Source: Endobugula sp965214375 (GTDB lineage Bacteria > Pseudomonadota > Gammaproteobacteria > Pseudomonadales > Cellvibrionaceae). Taken from it: a stretch of 64,000 nucleotides of DNA. Where the stretch lies: assembly GCA_965214375.1 (NCBI GenBank), contig OZ243947.1:2170001-2234000 (forward strand), written 5' to 3'. The first letter of the stretch is position 1. Each line of letters opens with the position of its first letter. Below the pieces are notes generated by a model. The model did not search any database. It was not told the DNA's origin and worked only from the letters and a program-made list of their open reading frames with translations. The position numbers were made by a program, and so were the translations under genes. Below are positions 1 to 9,084 of the stretch, piece by piece.

Positions 1-1
1 G

Positions 2-934
2 CCTACCGCTAGTGGTAAAACCGATCTGGCGATTGCGCTCGCACAACATTTACCGATTGATATTATCAGTGTGGATTCAGCGTTGATTTATCGCGGTATG
101 GATATTGGTACTGTAAAACCGACCCCAAAAGAGTTGGCGCAAGCCCCTCATGCCTTGATTAATATTCGTGATCCAGCAGAGACTTATTCTGTTGCCGAAT
201 TTTGTGAGGATGCTTGCAAAGAGATTGAAAAAAGTCATGCGCAACATCGTATTCCTGTGCTAGTTGGTGGCACTATGATGTACTTTAACGCTCTGTTACA
301 AGGTTTGGCAGATATGCCGCTAACGGATGAGGCAACGCGCGCGCAATTGGAGCAAGAAGCACAGCAAAAGGGGTGGCCTGCATTGCATTCAGATTTGATG
401 CAGATTGACCCCGACTCTGCGGCAGAGATTCATCCTAATCATTCGCAACGCATTGAGCGTGCCTTGGCAGTGTATCGCATCAGTGGTAAAACCATGAGTG
501 CTTTTCGGCGAGAACAACAACGGCAGTCATCAAATACTTTTGCCGATCAATATCAACTACACCAATTCTCCTTAATGCCCGATGATCGTAGATGGCTGCA
601 TCAACGTATAAAACAACGTTATCAAATCATGTTGAATAATGGTTTTGTTCAAGAAGTTGAACACCTGTTTCAGCGCGGCGATCTGCATCTTGATTTGCCA
701 TCTATACGCTCAGTAGGTTATCGTCAGGTCTGGACATATTTGGTGGGTGAGTACGATTATGATGCGATGGTTGAAAAAGGCGTCGCAGCAACTCGGCAAC
801 TGGCGAAACGGCAGTTAACTTGGTTAAGAGGTTGGGAATCTTTACACATTCTCACTGTCGAAGAGAAAACTACGACTTTGGCAGCAAATTTCGATAAAAA
901 TCTGCATCAGGTCTTGAAATTTCTGTCGAATTGA
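2..934 (+). CDS. miaA: tRNA dimethylallyltransferase MiaA (5' end outside window)
   Basis: Transfers a dimethylallyl group to N6 of A37 in tRNAs that read UNN codons, the first step of ms2i6A synthesis in the cytoplasm. The frame is open from base 2 and begins inside the P-loop (PTASGKT), so only about ten N-terminal residues are missing. The substrate-binding stretch VDSALIYRGMDIGT and the PVLVGGTMMYF strand follow, and the protein ends normally at a TGA. The GTG at base 71 lies inside the gene and is not the start. It is followed by hfq after 129 bases, the usual miaA-hfq order; in E. coli, hfq promoters lie partly inside miaA. Identification is firm. Confidence 0.97.
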   Translation, partial: PTASGKTDLAIALAQHLPIDIISVDSALIYRGMDIGTVKPTPKELAQAPHALINIRDPAETYSVAEFCEDACKEIEKSHAQHRIPVLVGGTMMYFNALLQGLADMPLTDEATRAQLEQEAQQKGWPALHSDLMQIDPDSAAEIHPNHSQRIERALAVYRISGKTMSAFRREQQRQSSNTFADQYQLHQFSLMPDDRRWLHQRIKQRYQIMLNNGFVQEVEHLFQRGDLHLDLPSIRSVGYRQVWTYLVGEYDYDAMVEKGVAATRQLAKRQLTWLRGWESLHILTVEEKTTTLAANFDKNLHQVLKFLSN

Positions 935-1063
935 TCCATATAGTTTATGTAGAAATATTTGGTCATATTTCATTTTTTTTAAAACGCTTGTTATTGGTTG
1001 TATTTCACGCTTTCTTGGTGAAGATAAAGCCGATATTTTTTTAATAATTATAAGGAGAATCCC

Positions 1064-1306
1064 ATGTCAAAAGGGCAAAGCCTACAAGACCCTTATTTAA
1101 ATGTTCTGCGTAAAGAACGAATCCCTGTATCTATTTACCTTGTCAATGGTATTAAGCTTCAGGGGCAGGTTGAATCATTTGATCAATTTGTCATTCTGTT
1201 AAAAAATACCGTCAGTCAAATGGTCTACAAACATGCAATATCTACCGTTGTGCCTGCACGTGCGGTGCGTGTACCGATGACAAACGAAGAAAGCGGTGGT
1301 GACTAA
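1064..1306 (+). CDS. hfq: RNA chaperone Hfq
   Basis: Hexameric Sm-like RNA chaperone that pairs small RNAs with mRNAs. The N-terminal sequence SLQDPYLNVLRKERIPV is the classic Hfq opening, Sm1 covers about residues 15-45, and the Sm2 YKHAIST motif is at about 55-61. At 80 residues it resembles the short pseudomonad type and lacks the long tail of the 102-residue E. coli protein. A clear ribosome binding site (AAGGAG, 1052-1057) lies 6 bases before the ATG. It sits 26 bases before hflX, the conserved arrangement. Confidence 0.98.
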   Translation: MSKGQSLQDPYLNVLRKERIPVSIYLVNGIKLQGQVESFDQFVILLKNTVSQMVYKHAISTVVPARAVRVPMTNEESGGD

Positions 1307-1332
1307 GAGTAACGCCCTGTTGAGACTGATCG

Positions 1333-2676
1333 TTGTTTTTTGATCGCCCTGATTCGGGTGAACGGGCCATACTCGTTCACCTGCAATTGCCACATTCCCA
1401 TACTAGTGATGATCCGCGAGAATTCGAAGAGCTCGTGTTTTCAGCCGGTGGAGACCCCATTACTTTTGTGACCGGGCAACTTGCGGTTATTAATGCCAAT
1501 ACCTTTGTCGGTTCCGGTAAGGTAGAAGATCTTGCCGAACTGGTGACACTGCATAAAGCAGAGATTGTGATTTTCAATCACACCTTGTCGCCCAGCCAAG
1601 AGCGTAATCTGGAACAATTGCTGAAGTGTCGTGTGCTGGATAGAACTGGGTTAATTCTGGATATTTTTGCTCAGCGCGCACGGACTCACGAAGGTAAATT
1701 GCAAGTTGAATTGGCACAATTGCGTCATATGTCGACGCGGTTGATTCGTGGCTGGACACATTTGGAACGTCAAAAAGGCGGAATGGGATTACGTGGCCCC
1801 GGTGAAACTCAGTTAGAAACTGATCGCCGCTTGTTGCGCGTGCGTATCAAGGCCATAGAAGGCAAGTTGGAAAAAGTCCGTAAACAACGTGACCAAGGCC
1901 GACGCTCTCGCTTGCGGGCGTCAACGCCAACCGTATCGTTGATAGGGTATACCAATGCGGGTAAGTCAACATTGTTCAATCGCATTACTGATGCGGGCGT
2001 CTATGCGCAGGATCAACTGTTTGCCACTTTGGATCCGACCATGCGGCGGATCAAGCTGCCCAATGTCGGGCAGGCCGTATTGGCAGATACGGTAGGTTTT
2101 ATCAGTCATTTGCCACACCGCTTGATTGAAGCCTTTAGAGCCACGTTGGAAGAGGCCAGCCATTCATCATTATTGTTGCATCTTATTGATGCGGCTGCCG
2201 ATGAACGGCAGCGAAATATTGAACAAGTGGAAGAGGTTCTGGAAGAAATTGGTGCCGCCACCTTATCGCAGTTAAAAGTCTATAATAAGATCGATTTATT
2301 GGATGAGCGTGAACCCAGAATCGAACGTAACGAAGCGGGAAAGCCTGTGGCTGTTTGGTTATCTGCGCAAACAGGGCGGGGTATTGAGTTGTTGTTTGAG
2401 GCGCTTGCTGAACGTATTGGGCAAAAAATAATCAATGGTGGTTTGTTGTTACCCGCAGCAGTAACCCCCGTATTGGCGAAATTACGTTCAGCTCTTTACG
2501 ACATCGGTGCGGTTGAGCAGGAAACATACAACGATGTCGGTCAATGTTGCTTAGATATTGTGATTGGGCAAGTTGATTTGCTAAAAATACTGGGTGCAGA
2601 AAGTATTTCTGCGGATACCTTGGAATGGCAAGGTGCTGCCCCCATACTGAATACTCATGAAACATGGGAAGAATAA
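1333..2676 (+). CDS. hflX: Ribosome-associated GTPase HflX
   Basis: GTPase that binds the 50S subunit and splits stalled or stressed ribosomes. The N-terminal HflX domain (about 1-195) contains the GPGE motif at 156-159, and the GTPase domain begins with G1 GYTNAGKS at 205-212, followed by DTVGF (G3) and NKID (G4). The start is a TTG giving MFFDRPDSGERA, which aligns with the conserved FDR..GE beginning of the family; no ATG fits. At 447 residues it is close to the usual length. Gene order hfq-hflX-hflKC is conserved in gammaproteobacteria. Confidence 0.96.
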   Translation: MFFDRPDSGERAILVHLQLPHSHTSDDPREFEELVFSAGGDPITFVTGQLAVINANTFVGSGKVEDLAELVTLHKAEIVIFNHTLSPSQERNLEQLLKCRVLDRTGLILDIFAQRARTHEGKLQVELAQLRHMSTRLIRGWTHLERQKGGMGLRGPGETQLETDRRLLRVRIKAIEGKLEKVRKQRDQGRRSRLRASTPTVSLIGYTNAGKSTLFNRITDAGVYAQDQLFATLDPTMRRIKLPNVGQAVLADTVGFISHLPHRLIEAFRATLEEASHSSLLLHLIDAAADERQRNIEQVEEVLEEIGAATLSQLKVYNKIDLLDEREPRIERNEAGKPVAVWLSAQTGRGIELLFEALAERIGQKIINGGLLLPAAVTPVLAKLRSALYDIGAVEQETYNDVGQCCLDIVIGQVDLLKILGAESISADTLEWQGAAPILNTHETWEE

Positions 2677-2678
2677 AC

Positions 2679-2709
2679 GGAGTCAGCGCAAACCTGTGCG
2701 TTGACTTCC
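2679..2709. terminator. Intergenic hairpin between hflX and hflK
   Basis: The arms GGAGTCAGCGCA and TGCGTTGACTTCC pair over about 11 bases around a short loop and are followed by a short T-rich stretch (CCATTTTT). It could be an attenuator or weak terminator that sets the relative expression of hflX and hflKC. That role is inferred from structure only. Confidence 0.45.
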
Positions 2710-2739
2710 ATTTTTAATGACCAATGACTGGAGATATCT

Positions 2740-3888
2740 ATGGCCTGGAATGAACCGGGAGGTAATAACCAAGACCCCTGGGGTGGCAATCGTAAAAACG
2801 ACGGCCCTCCTGATCTGGATGAAGCCTTAAAAGAGTTTCAAAAGAAAATTAACGGCCTCTTTAGAGGCAAAGGTGGCGGCAATAACCAAGGCGGTAATGG
2901 CGGCGGCTTTTCCGGCCCCATGTTCGTCGTGGCATTATGTGTCGCCGCTGTTCTTTATCTAGTGGCAGGTATTTATCAGCTAGATGAAAAAGAAAGAGCC
3001 GTGGTATTGCGTTTGGGTAAATTTCACTCTATTGAAGGTCCTGGGCTGCATTGGAATCCTTGGCTTATCGATAAGCGTTTTCCTGAAAATGTCACTGAGG
3101 AACGTCAGTACCGTACTGGTGGCCTGATGTTGACGGAAGACGAGAGTATCGTAGAACTGCCCGTTACTATTCAATATAACATTGCTAATTTGAAAGACTT
3201 TGTGCTCAATGTTAATTCTCCCGAAGTCAGTTTGCAGCACGCCACCGACAGTGCTCTGCGCCATGTGGTGGGTTCTACCGAACTGAATCAGGTGTTGTCT
3301 GAAGGTCGTGGCAAGATCGCCGCTGAAATGCAAGAGCGTCTGCAACGTTACCTGAATGTATACGCCACAGGTATTAATATTGTCGGCGTTAACATCCAAG
3401 AAGGTAAACCGCCAGCGGCGGTGAAAGATGCCTTTGACGATGTGGTGCAGGCTAAAGAAGACCGTGAACGCTTAAAAAACGAAGCCCAATCCTATGCGAA
3501 CGGTATCGTTCCTGAAGCACGCGGTCAAGCACAGCGTACTATTGAAGAAGCCAACGCCTATCGTGATCAGGTGATTGCGAAAGCAGAAGGTGAATCTGAA
3601 CGCTTTAATCAGCTTTTGACGGAATATGAGAAAGCTCCGGCAGTGACACGTGAACGCTTGTATCTCGATGCAATTGAGTCAGTGATGCAAAACAGTTCAA
3701 AAGTACTCATTGATGTAGAAGGCGGCAACAATCTGATGTATTTACCGTTAGATAAAATTACACAGCAGACAGGTGGCGTCGGTGGTCGTGATATTTCAGA
3801 AAATGATCTGCGCGACATTACCGAACAAGTTCGTAACCGTTTGATCCGTGAACAGCAATCCAGTCGTACTGGACGGGGGGTGCGCTAA
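2740..3888 (+). CDS. hflK: FtsH protease modulator HflK
   Basis: Inner-membrane SPFH/stomatin-family protein that with HflC forms a large complex around the AAA+ protease FtsH and limits access of membrane substrates. A glycine- and asparagine-rich cytoplasmic N-terminus (1-58) precedes one membrane segment (about 60-80). The SPFH domain follows, opening with QLDEKERAVVLRLGK, and then a long alanine/glutamate-rich coiled coil (about 240-300). Length (382) is normal. The stop overlaps the hflC start by one base (TAATG), which indicates translational coupling. Confidence 0.97.
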   Translation: MAWNEPGGNNQDPWGGNRKNDGPPDLDEALKEFQKKINGLFRGKGGGNNQGGNGGGFSGPMFVVALCVAAVLYLVAGIYQLDEKERAVVLRLGKFHSIEGPGLHWNPWLIDKRFPENVTEERQYRTGGLMLTEDESIVELPVTIQYNIANLKDFVLNVNSPEVSLQHATDSALRHVVGSTELNQVLSEGRGKIAAEMQERLQRYLNVYATGINIVGVNIQEGKPPAAVKDAFDDVVQAKEDRERLKNEAQSYANGIVPEARGQAQRTIEEANAYRDQVIAKAEGESERFNQLLTEYEKAPAVTRERLYLDAIESVMQNSSKVLIDVEGGNNLMYLPLDKITQQTGGVGGRDISENDLRDITEQVRNRLIREQQSSRTGRGVR

Positions 3889-4772
3889 TGTCCGCGAAAA
3901 ATACATTTACGCTCATTGTTGCAGCGCTGGTTATGTTCCTATTGGCCAATACCGTTTATATCCTGCCTGAATACACGAAGGGTGTGGTGCTGCGTTTTGG
4001 TAAGTTACAAGACGCTTACCCTGAAGTTGGCCTGAATTTTAAACTGCCTTTTGCCGATGATGTGCGTATATTTGATGCGCGTATTCTGACGGTTGATGCG
4101 GCTCCAGAGAACTACTTTACCGTGCAGAACAAACGTCTGGTAGTAGACTCCTTCGCCAAGTGGCGTGTATCTGACGCCGCTTTGTACTACACCTCAACGG
4201 GTGGTTCTGTTGATGTTGCCTCACGTCGTTTATCGGTACGTATCAGTGATGGTCTCCGTAACGAGTTTGGTAAACGTACGTTGCATGAGGTGGTGTCTGG
4301 TGAGCGTGATGAGCTTATGTCTTCATTGACCAAGAGCATCAATACCACGGTAGGAGATCAGCTCGGTATTGAAGTGATTGATATTCGAGTGAAACGTATT
4401 GACCTCCCTGACGAAGTACGTAATTCGGTATATAACCGTATGCGTGCTGCACGTGAGAAAGAAGCCCGTGAATATCGCTCGAAAGGTAAGGAGCAGGCAG
4501 AAGTTATTCGTGCTGATGCCGATCGTCAACGCACGGTTATCGAAGCCAATGCTTACCGTGATGCGGAACTACTACGCGGTGAAGGTGATGCAAAAGCGGC
4601 TGCCTTATATGCGGATGCCTATACCAAAGACCCCGAGTTTTACAGTTTTGTGCGTAGCTTGAATGCGTATAGAGAAACCTTCCAGAACAAGGGCGATATT
4701 ATGCTGGTAGACCCAGCGAGTGATTTCTTCCGTTACCTGAAGGACAGTAATGGTGGGCAGAGCGATAAATAA
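3888..4772 (+). CDS. hflC: FtsH protease modulator HflC
   Basis: Partner of HflK in the periplasm-facing HflKC assembly that regulates FtsH. One N-terminal membrane anchor (about residues 7-28) is followed by the SPFH domain (YTKGVVLRFGK near 30-40) and a coiled-coil region with REKEAREYRSKGKEQAE near 187-203. Length 294 is typical. The start ATG shares its first base with the hflK stop. A good intrinsic terminator lies 38 bases after the stop. Confidence 0.97.
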   Translation: MSAKNTFTLIVAALVMFLLANTVYILPEYTKGVVLRFGKLQDAYPEVGLNFKLPFADDVRIFDARILTVDAAPENYFTVQNKRLVVDSFAKWRVSDAALYYTSTGGSVDVASRRLSVRISDGLRNEFGKRTLHEVVSGERDELMSSLTKSINTTVGDQLGIEVIDIRVKRIDLPDEVRNSVYNRMRAAREKEAREYRSKGKEQAEVIRADADRQRTVIEANAYRDAELLRGEGDAKAAALYADAYTKDPEFYSFVRSLNAYRETFQNKGDIMLVDPASDFFRYLKDSNGGQSDK

Positions 4773-4810
4773 CCTACTATCCACCTCTAAAAAGTGGTAA
4801 AATCAGACAA

Positions 4811-4838
4811 ACCGAGCCGTACAACAGCTCGGTTTTTT
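4811..4838 (+). terminator. Rho-independent terminator after hflKC
   Basis: The perfect stem ACCGAGC / GCTCGGT around a nine-base loop is followed by a run of seven T. It closes the hfq-hflX-hflK-hflC unit. Confidence 0.85.
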
Positions 4839-4839
4839 T

Positions 4840-5020
4840 ATGTACAGGAAGTACGGTATGCCGCGAGTACAGGATGTACAGGAGCGGCGATGTACAAAAC
4901 AGGACGTACTGGCAGAAACATGCTCCTGCATTTTCTGCGGTTACTTGTGAATGGGCGCCATCCGTGGCGGTCGTATGCCGTTGCGGGCGAATGGACGCGC
5001 AGGAGCGGCAAAACAATTTT
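4840..5020. repeat. Degenerate GTAC-rich intergenic repeat block
   Basis: This 180-base gap before yjeT contains several short words of the type GTACAGGA(A/T)GTAC, AGGAGCGGC (twice) and GGACGTAC, plus GGCGCCATCC/TGGCGGT. No convincing protein is encoded. The words resemble the CTACAGGGATGTA core of the hairpin elements found elsewhere in the window, so it may be a scrambled relative; that link is inference. Confidence 0.4.
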
Positions 5021-5030
5021 TTAGAAATTG

Positions 5031-5228
5031 ATGACCCTTACAATGTGGGAAGCACTACTAAACGCCATCTGTCTGTTATTGATTATCGAAGGTATTATCC
5101 CTTTTCTTTATCCGCACAAGTGGCGCAACATGGTTGCCATGTTAGCGAGTATTGATAACCGTCATTTACGCATTATGGGGTTGGTCAGTATGTTAACGGG
5201 CGTGGCCTTACTGTATTTGGTAAATTAA
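5031..5228 (+). CDS. DUF2065 (YjeT family) small membrane protein
   Basis: A 65-residue protein with two predicted membrane segments: about 5-22 (LLNAICLLLIIEGIIPFLYP) and about 45-62. The EGIIPFLYP stretch and the pattern of a central basic loop match YjeT of E. coli, which lies at the equivalent place between hflC and the purine/histidine genes. Its function is unknown. I prefer the ATG at 5031 to the TTG directly before it. The gene ends 13 bases before hisZ and is probably cotranscribed with it. Confidence 0.85.
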   Translation: MTLTMWEALLNAICLLLIIEGIIPFLYPHKWRNMVAMLASIDNRHLRIMGLVSMLTGVALLYLVN

Positions 5229-5241
5229 ACAATAGAACACT

Positions 5242-6426
5242 ATGAAAAATGTCGACCACTGGTTATTACCCGATGGTGTTGAAGAAATTCTGCCTGCACA
5301 AGCACAGTCTTTAGAACAACTGCGCCGCCAGTTGCTGGATGCCTATAACAATTGGGGCTATGAGTTAGTCATCCCTCCTTTGATGGAATTCACTGAATCT
5401 CTGTTTAGTGGGGTTGGTCATGATCTTGAACTGCTGACCTTAAAGGTGACGGACCAGTTATCAGGCCGCACTATGGGGCTGCGTGCCGATATGACGCCGC
5501 AAGCGGCGCGTATGGATGCGCACAGCTTTCGCAAGCAGGGTGTTAACCGCCTATGCTATGCCGACCACGTTGTACATGCCAAACCCAAATCACCACTGGC
5601 GATTCGCACTCCGCTACAGGTTGGGGTGGAGCTATTTGGTGAAGCGGGTCTTGAGGCTGATATCGAAGTCATTTCCCTGTTGCTAGAATCGTTAAATATT
5701 GCCGATCTTGAGGCTGAAAACATTACCTTAGAACTTGGGCATGTTGGTATTTATCGTGCCTTAATAGAGGCAGCAGAGCTCACTCCTGAACAAGAACACG
5801 AGCTGTTTGCTTTACTGCAAACCAAAGATACCGCCGAACTTGAACACTGGCTGGAAACGGTGATCGCCGATAGCGACAACCGCGCCCTATTTATCGCGCT
5901 CTTGTCGCTAAGTGGTGATGCCAGTGTATTAGAACAAGCGCCATCATTACTGGAAAATGCACCTGCAGAAGTCAGCGTCGCTATTGACGAATTGACAGTG
6001 ATTGCCGAGGTAATAAAACAACGTTACCCGCACATAAAACTGTATTTTGATTTAAGTGAGTTGCGTGGTTATCACTATCATACAGGCATTGTATTTGGCG
6101 CCTACGTGGAAGGCTTCGGTGATATGGTTGCCAACGGAGGCCGTTATGATCATATCGGTGAGGCCTTTGGTCGCGCCCGCCCGGCTACTGGTTTTGGGCT
6201 AAACCTGACCTCTATTTTTAATTTGGCAACGCCGACTACAACCGTATTGGGTATCTATGCGGCGGCCAGCGAAGACACGGCACAATGGCAGGCTGTGCAA
6301 GCATTGCGTGCACAAGGTGAACGAGTGGTCTGCGGTGTTTCTGCTGATGCGCCAAAATTTTCCGAGATCAATTGCGATCGCCAATTAGTCTTGGTTGATG
6401 GCGAATATATTGTTACAGCATTGTAG
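5242..6426 (+). CDS. hisZ: ATP phosphoribosyltransferase regulatory subunit HisZ
   Basis: A histidyl-tRNA synthetase-like protein that lacks aminoacylation and instead joins the short-form HisG catalytic subunit to form the first enzyme of histidine synthesis. The class II synthetase-like core is visible: the N-terminal WLLPDGVEEILP, motif 2-like LRADMTPQAARM, and the late GGRYDHIGEAFGRARPATGF. The C-terminal anticodon-binding domain is absent, as expected at 394 residues. The presence of hisZ implies that the cell has short HisG. hisF lies far away in this window, so histidine genes are scattered. Confidence 0.95.
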   Translation: MKNVDHWLLPDGVEEILPAQAQSLEQLRRQLLDAYNNWGYELVIPPLMEFTESLFSGVGHDLELLTLKVTDQLSGRTMGLRADMTPQAARMDAHSFRKQGVNRLCYADHVVHAKPKSPLAIRTPLQVGVELFGEAGLEADIEVISLLLESLNIADLEAENITLELGHVGIYRALIEAAELTPEQEHELFALLQTKDTAELEHWLETVIADSDNRALFIALLSLSGDASVLEQAPSLLENAPAEVSVAIDELTVIAEVIKQRYPHIKLYFDLSELRGYHYHTGIVFGAYVEGFGDMVANGGRYDHIGEAFGRARPATGFGLNLTSIFNLATPTTTVLGIYAAASEDTAQWQAVQALRAQGERVVCGVSADAPKFSEINCDRQLVLVDGEYIVTAL

Positions 6427-6437
6427 TTAAAGAGGAA

Positions 6438-6537
6438 AGAGGAGACTTTGCTTTAGAGGATCGTGAGCGGCATGGATGCCGCGACCGAGCCTACAGGGAT
6501 GTATTTACGGCGTATCCGAAAAAGCAAAGTCTCCTCT
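6438..6537. repeat. Constant-core hairpin element, copy 1 (hisZ-purA)
   Basis: A perfect 17-base inverted repeat (6438-6454 with 6521-6537; arm AGAGGAGACTTTGCTTT) encloses about 66 bases. The enclosed part contains the core GGCATGGATGCCG, CGAGCCTACAGGGATGTA and TTACGGCG, itself with a GGCAT/ATGCC hairpin. The same core words recur at 23041-23090 and 59537-59565, but there the surrounding arms have unrelated sequence. It probably ends the hisZ transcript or acts as an RNA structure; it is not followed by a clear T-run. Confidence 0.75.
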
Positions 6538-6582
6538 CTCCGTAAATATCTATAACGTATAGAGATTTTTTGAGAAAGTATT

Positions 6583-7878
6583 ATGGGTAAAAACGTTGTT
6601 GTTCTAGGCACCCAATGGGGTGATGAAGGTAAAGGTAAAATTGTCGATCTGTTAACCGATCAGGTCTCACTGGTGGCGCGTTTTCAGGGTGGTCACAACG
6701 CTGGGCATACGCTGGTGATTGACGGCAAAAAAACCGTTTTACATTTGATTCCTTCCGGTATTTTGCGCGATGGTTTGCACTGTATGATTGGCAACGGTGT
6801 GGTGTTAGCGCCTGACGCCTTACTAAAAGAAATGGCTGGCCTTGAAGAAAGTGGAGTGCCTGTACGTGAGCGTTTGCGTTTATCACCGGCGTGCCCATTA
6901 ATTCTTCCCTATCATGTGGCGCTGGATCAGGCGCGTGAAATTAAACGCGGCAATGCCAAAATTGGCACTACCGGGCGCGGCATTGGCCCCGCCTATGAAG
7001 ACAAAGTGGCTCGTCGTGGTTTGCGTTTAGGTGATCTTTTTGACGAGCAAGCGTTTGCGGAAAAGTTGAAAGAAATTATGGAATACCACAACTTTGCGCT
7101 GGAAAAGTATTACGGTGTTGAGCCATTAGATTACGACCACGTATTAGCGGATGCCTTGGCATGGGGTCGCGAATTAAAACCGCTGGTTGTGGATGTGACC
7201 GATAACCTGCATCAGGCACGAGAGTCCGGAGAGAGTATTTTATTTGAAGGTGCTCAAGGGTCGTTACTGGATATTGATCACGGCACTTACCCTTATGTCA
7301 CTTCATCCAATACCACCGCGGGCGGTGTGGCTACTGGTTCCGGTATGGGGCCGATGTATATTGATTATGTATTAGGTATTACCAAAGCCTACACCACACG
7401 TGTGGGTTCTGGCCCGTTTCCAACCGAGCTGGGTTGTGAGATCGGTAGACACCTTGGTGAAAAAGGCCATGAGTTTGGTGCAACCACGGGTCGTGAACGT
7501 CGTTGCGGATGGTTTGATGCCGTTGCCGTTAAACATGCGATTCGTATTAATTCCATTTCTGGTTTATGCCTGACAAAGCTGGATGTACTGGATGGTCTGG
7601 AAGAAGTCAGTATCTGTGTGGGCTATAAAAACGCTCAAGGTGAAGCGATTAGTGTACCGTGTGATAGCGATGGTTGGGCCAGCGTGGTACCGGTATTTGA
7701 AACCATGCCCGGCTGGTCTGAAAGCACCTTCGGTTGTCAATCAATCGACGCTCTACCGGCCAATGCCGTGGCTTATATTAAACGTTTGGAAGCGTTGGTA
7801 GGTGCGCCAGTGGATATCGTATCAACCGGGCCTGACCGCGTCGAAACTATTGTTCTGCGTCATCCGTTTGATTCGTAA
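6583..7878 (+). CDS. purA: Adenylosuccinate synthetase PurA
   Basis: Joins IMP and aspartate with GTP to make adenylosuccinate, the committed step to AMP. The N-terminal GTP-binding loop QWGDEGKGK (about 11-19), the HNAGHT motif near 39-44, IGTTGRGIGPAYEDK near 127-141 and a TSSNTTAGG stretch are all present. At 431 residues it is full length. GAGAAAG serves as ribosome binding site before the ATG. It is convergent with the next gene, and a hairpin over the junction could terminate it. Confidence 0.98.
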   Translation: MGKNVVVLGTQWGDEGKGKIVDLLTDQVSLVARFQGGHNAGHTLVIDGKKTVLHLIPSGILRDGLHCMIGNGVVLAPDALLKEMAGLEESGVPVRERLRLSPACPLILPYHVALDQAREIKRGNAKIGTTGRGIGPAYEDKVARRGLRLGDLFDEQAFAEKLKEIMEYHNFALEKYYGVEPLDYDHVLADALAWGRELKPLVVDVTDNLHQARESGESILFEGAQGSLLDIDHGTYPYVTSSNTTAGGVATGSGMGPMYIDYVLGITKAYTTRVGSGPFPTELGCEIGRHLGEKGHEFGATTGRERRCGWFDAVAVKHAIRINSISGLCLTKLDVLDGLEEVSICVGYKNAQGEAISVPCDSDGWASVVPVFETMPGWSESTFGCQSIDALPANAVAYIKRLEALVGAPVDIVSTGPDRVETIVLRHPFDS

Positions 7879-7891
7879 TCCGGTGTTTGGT

Positions 7892-7914
7892 GGTGCTTAT
7901 AAAGCGCCGTTTTT
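7892..7914 (+). terminator. Probable terminator of purA
   Basis: GGTGCTT / AAGCGCC form a 7-base stem (one G-T pair) with a three-base loop, followed by G and five T. The hairpin overlaps the last codons of the convergent gene. Confidence 0.6.
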
Positions 7915-9015
7915 AACTTCGTTTCTAATCACCTGATTAAATACCTCCACCCAGTATTCTTTAAACTGGGTGCTGGTGCAGGCATTAATTTCCGAGATAG
8001 CACGCAATACCGAACGGCGGTGATTACGATCGCTACGCAAATTGGTCATTGCATAAAAGGCATCAAGAATAGCAATAATTTTCGCGCCGTCACAGAGTTG
8101 CTCGCTGCGTAACCCATTGGGGTAACCTGAGCCGTCTTCATGTTCATGGTGTTGTAATACCATGCTAGCGGCATCCTGCCAGTCAGGTATACGAACCAGC
8201 ATATTATGGCTCCAACCGACATGTTTTTTCAGTCGTTTCAGTTCCATGGCATTGAGTTTAGCTTGTTTGTTAATGAGCTCATGTGGCAAAAATGCCATGC
8301 CAACATCATGTATATAAATAGCGGCAACCAACTGCGCCATGTCAACCTGAATATATGTTGATAAGCTGCAGATTTTTACCCCCAAATACACCAAGCGTTC
8401 TGTGCGTTCTTGCCAAAAAAAACTTTTTCGATCGACTTGCATCGCCAAGTCTTTAAAAAAGTCCAGATCAGAAAACTGCTCCTCAGTACAAACCAGAAAA
8501 ATACGATGATCCGAGGCTTTTTCCTCATCACAATCAATATCTGTATTATTGTTAGGATCTTCTATCTCAGGGTATATGGCTTTATAAAATGCCTTGGCTC
8601 GCGTCTCTGCCTCTATCGGCGAGTTAGCCTCTGAAATACCAATAAAGTGCGTGGAAAACATCTCTTGGTCGATATCTTCGCAAGGTCTGTCGTATAAATA
8701 ATACTGATGCAGGTCTTTGAGTTTATCTGTACCGGTGAGCAGTAAATCACAAATTTTTCCGGTAGGTTCAAAATTCCCATTACGTATTGCGCCAATGGTT
8801 TCTTCCATCGCATGCGTAAAATCAACCAATTCATGCAGTTGCATAATTGCCGCATTCCCTTTAATGGTATGTATGGCGCGAAAGGTTACATTGATAAGTT
8901 CTGCGTTATCCGGGTGGTGACTTAAACGGTTTAAAGAGTATTGCAGCTCATCATAATGCTCTTCAAAGCTGCTCATCAAATCATCAGCAATATCCTGTTC
9001 TACGGACAAAACCAT
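7897..9015 (-). CDS. Hpt-HD-GYP signalling protein
   Basis: Cytoplasmic 372-residue protein with an N-terminal histidine phosphotransfer domain (about 5-105; the phospho-accepting His is in HTIKGNA, near residue 49), a middle region without clear assignment, and a C-terminal HD-GYP domain (about 205-365). HD-GYP proteins degrade cyclic di-GMP. The HD pair (IHDVGM, 236-237), HH at 289-290 and DGSGYPNGL at 294-302 are present. The lysine that usually follows (HDxGK) is replaced by Met, so metal binding or activity may be altered. Hpt fused to HD-GYP suggests that phosphorelay input controls turnover. It is monocistronic between purA and a HAD phosphatase. Confidence 0.85.
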   Translation of the reverse strand: MVLSVEQDIADDLMSSFEEHYDELQYSLNRLSHHPDNAELINVTFRAIHTIKGNAAIMQLHELVDFTHAMEETIGAIRNGNFEPTGKICDLLLTGTDKLKDLHQYYLYDRPCEDIDQEMFSTHFIGISEANSPIEAETRAKAFYKAIYPEIEDPNNNTDIDCDEEKASDHRIFLVCTEEQFSDLDFFKDLAMQVDRKSFFWQERTERLVYLGVKICSLSTYIQVDMAQLVAAIYIHDVGMAFLPHELINKQAKLNAMELKRLKKHVGWSHNMLVRIPDWQDAASMVLQHHEHEDGSGYPNGLRSEQLCDGAKIIAILDAFYAMTNLRSDRNHRRSVLRAISEINACTSTQFKEYWVEVFNQVIRNEVKNGAL

Positions 9016-9084
9016 ACCCTCACAATCAGTTATTGCTGTAAGTTTAGATCATAATGGTGAATTGAACAGATTTTGTCGTTGCAG

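Noticed and set aside
2980..3399. A 139-residue frame antisense to hflK
   Set aside because: It lies wholly inside a strongly conserved gene, has no ribosome site and no family resemblance; it is a shadow of hflK codon use.
4840..5020. A CRISPR-like array
   Set aside because: The repeated words are short, irregularly spaced and without unique spacers of constant length; no cas gene is present.
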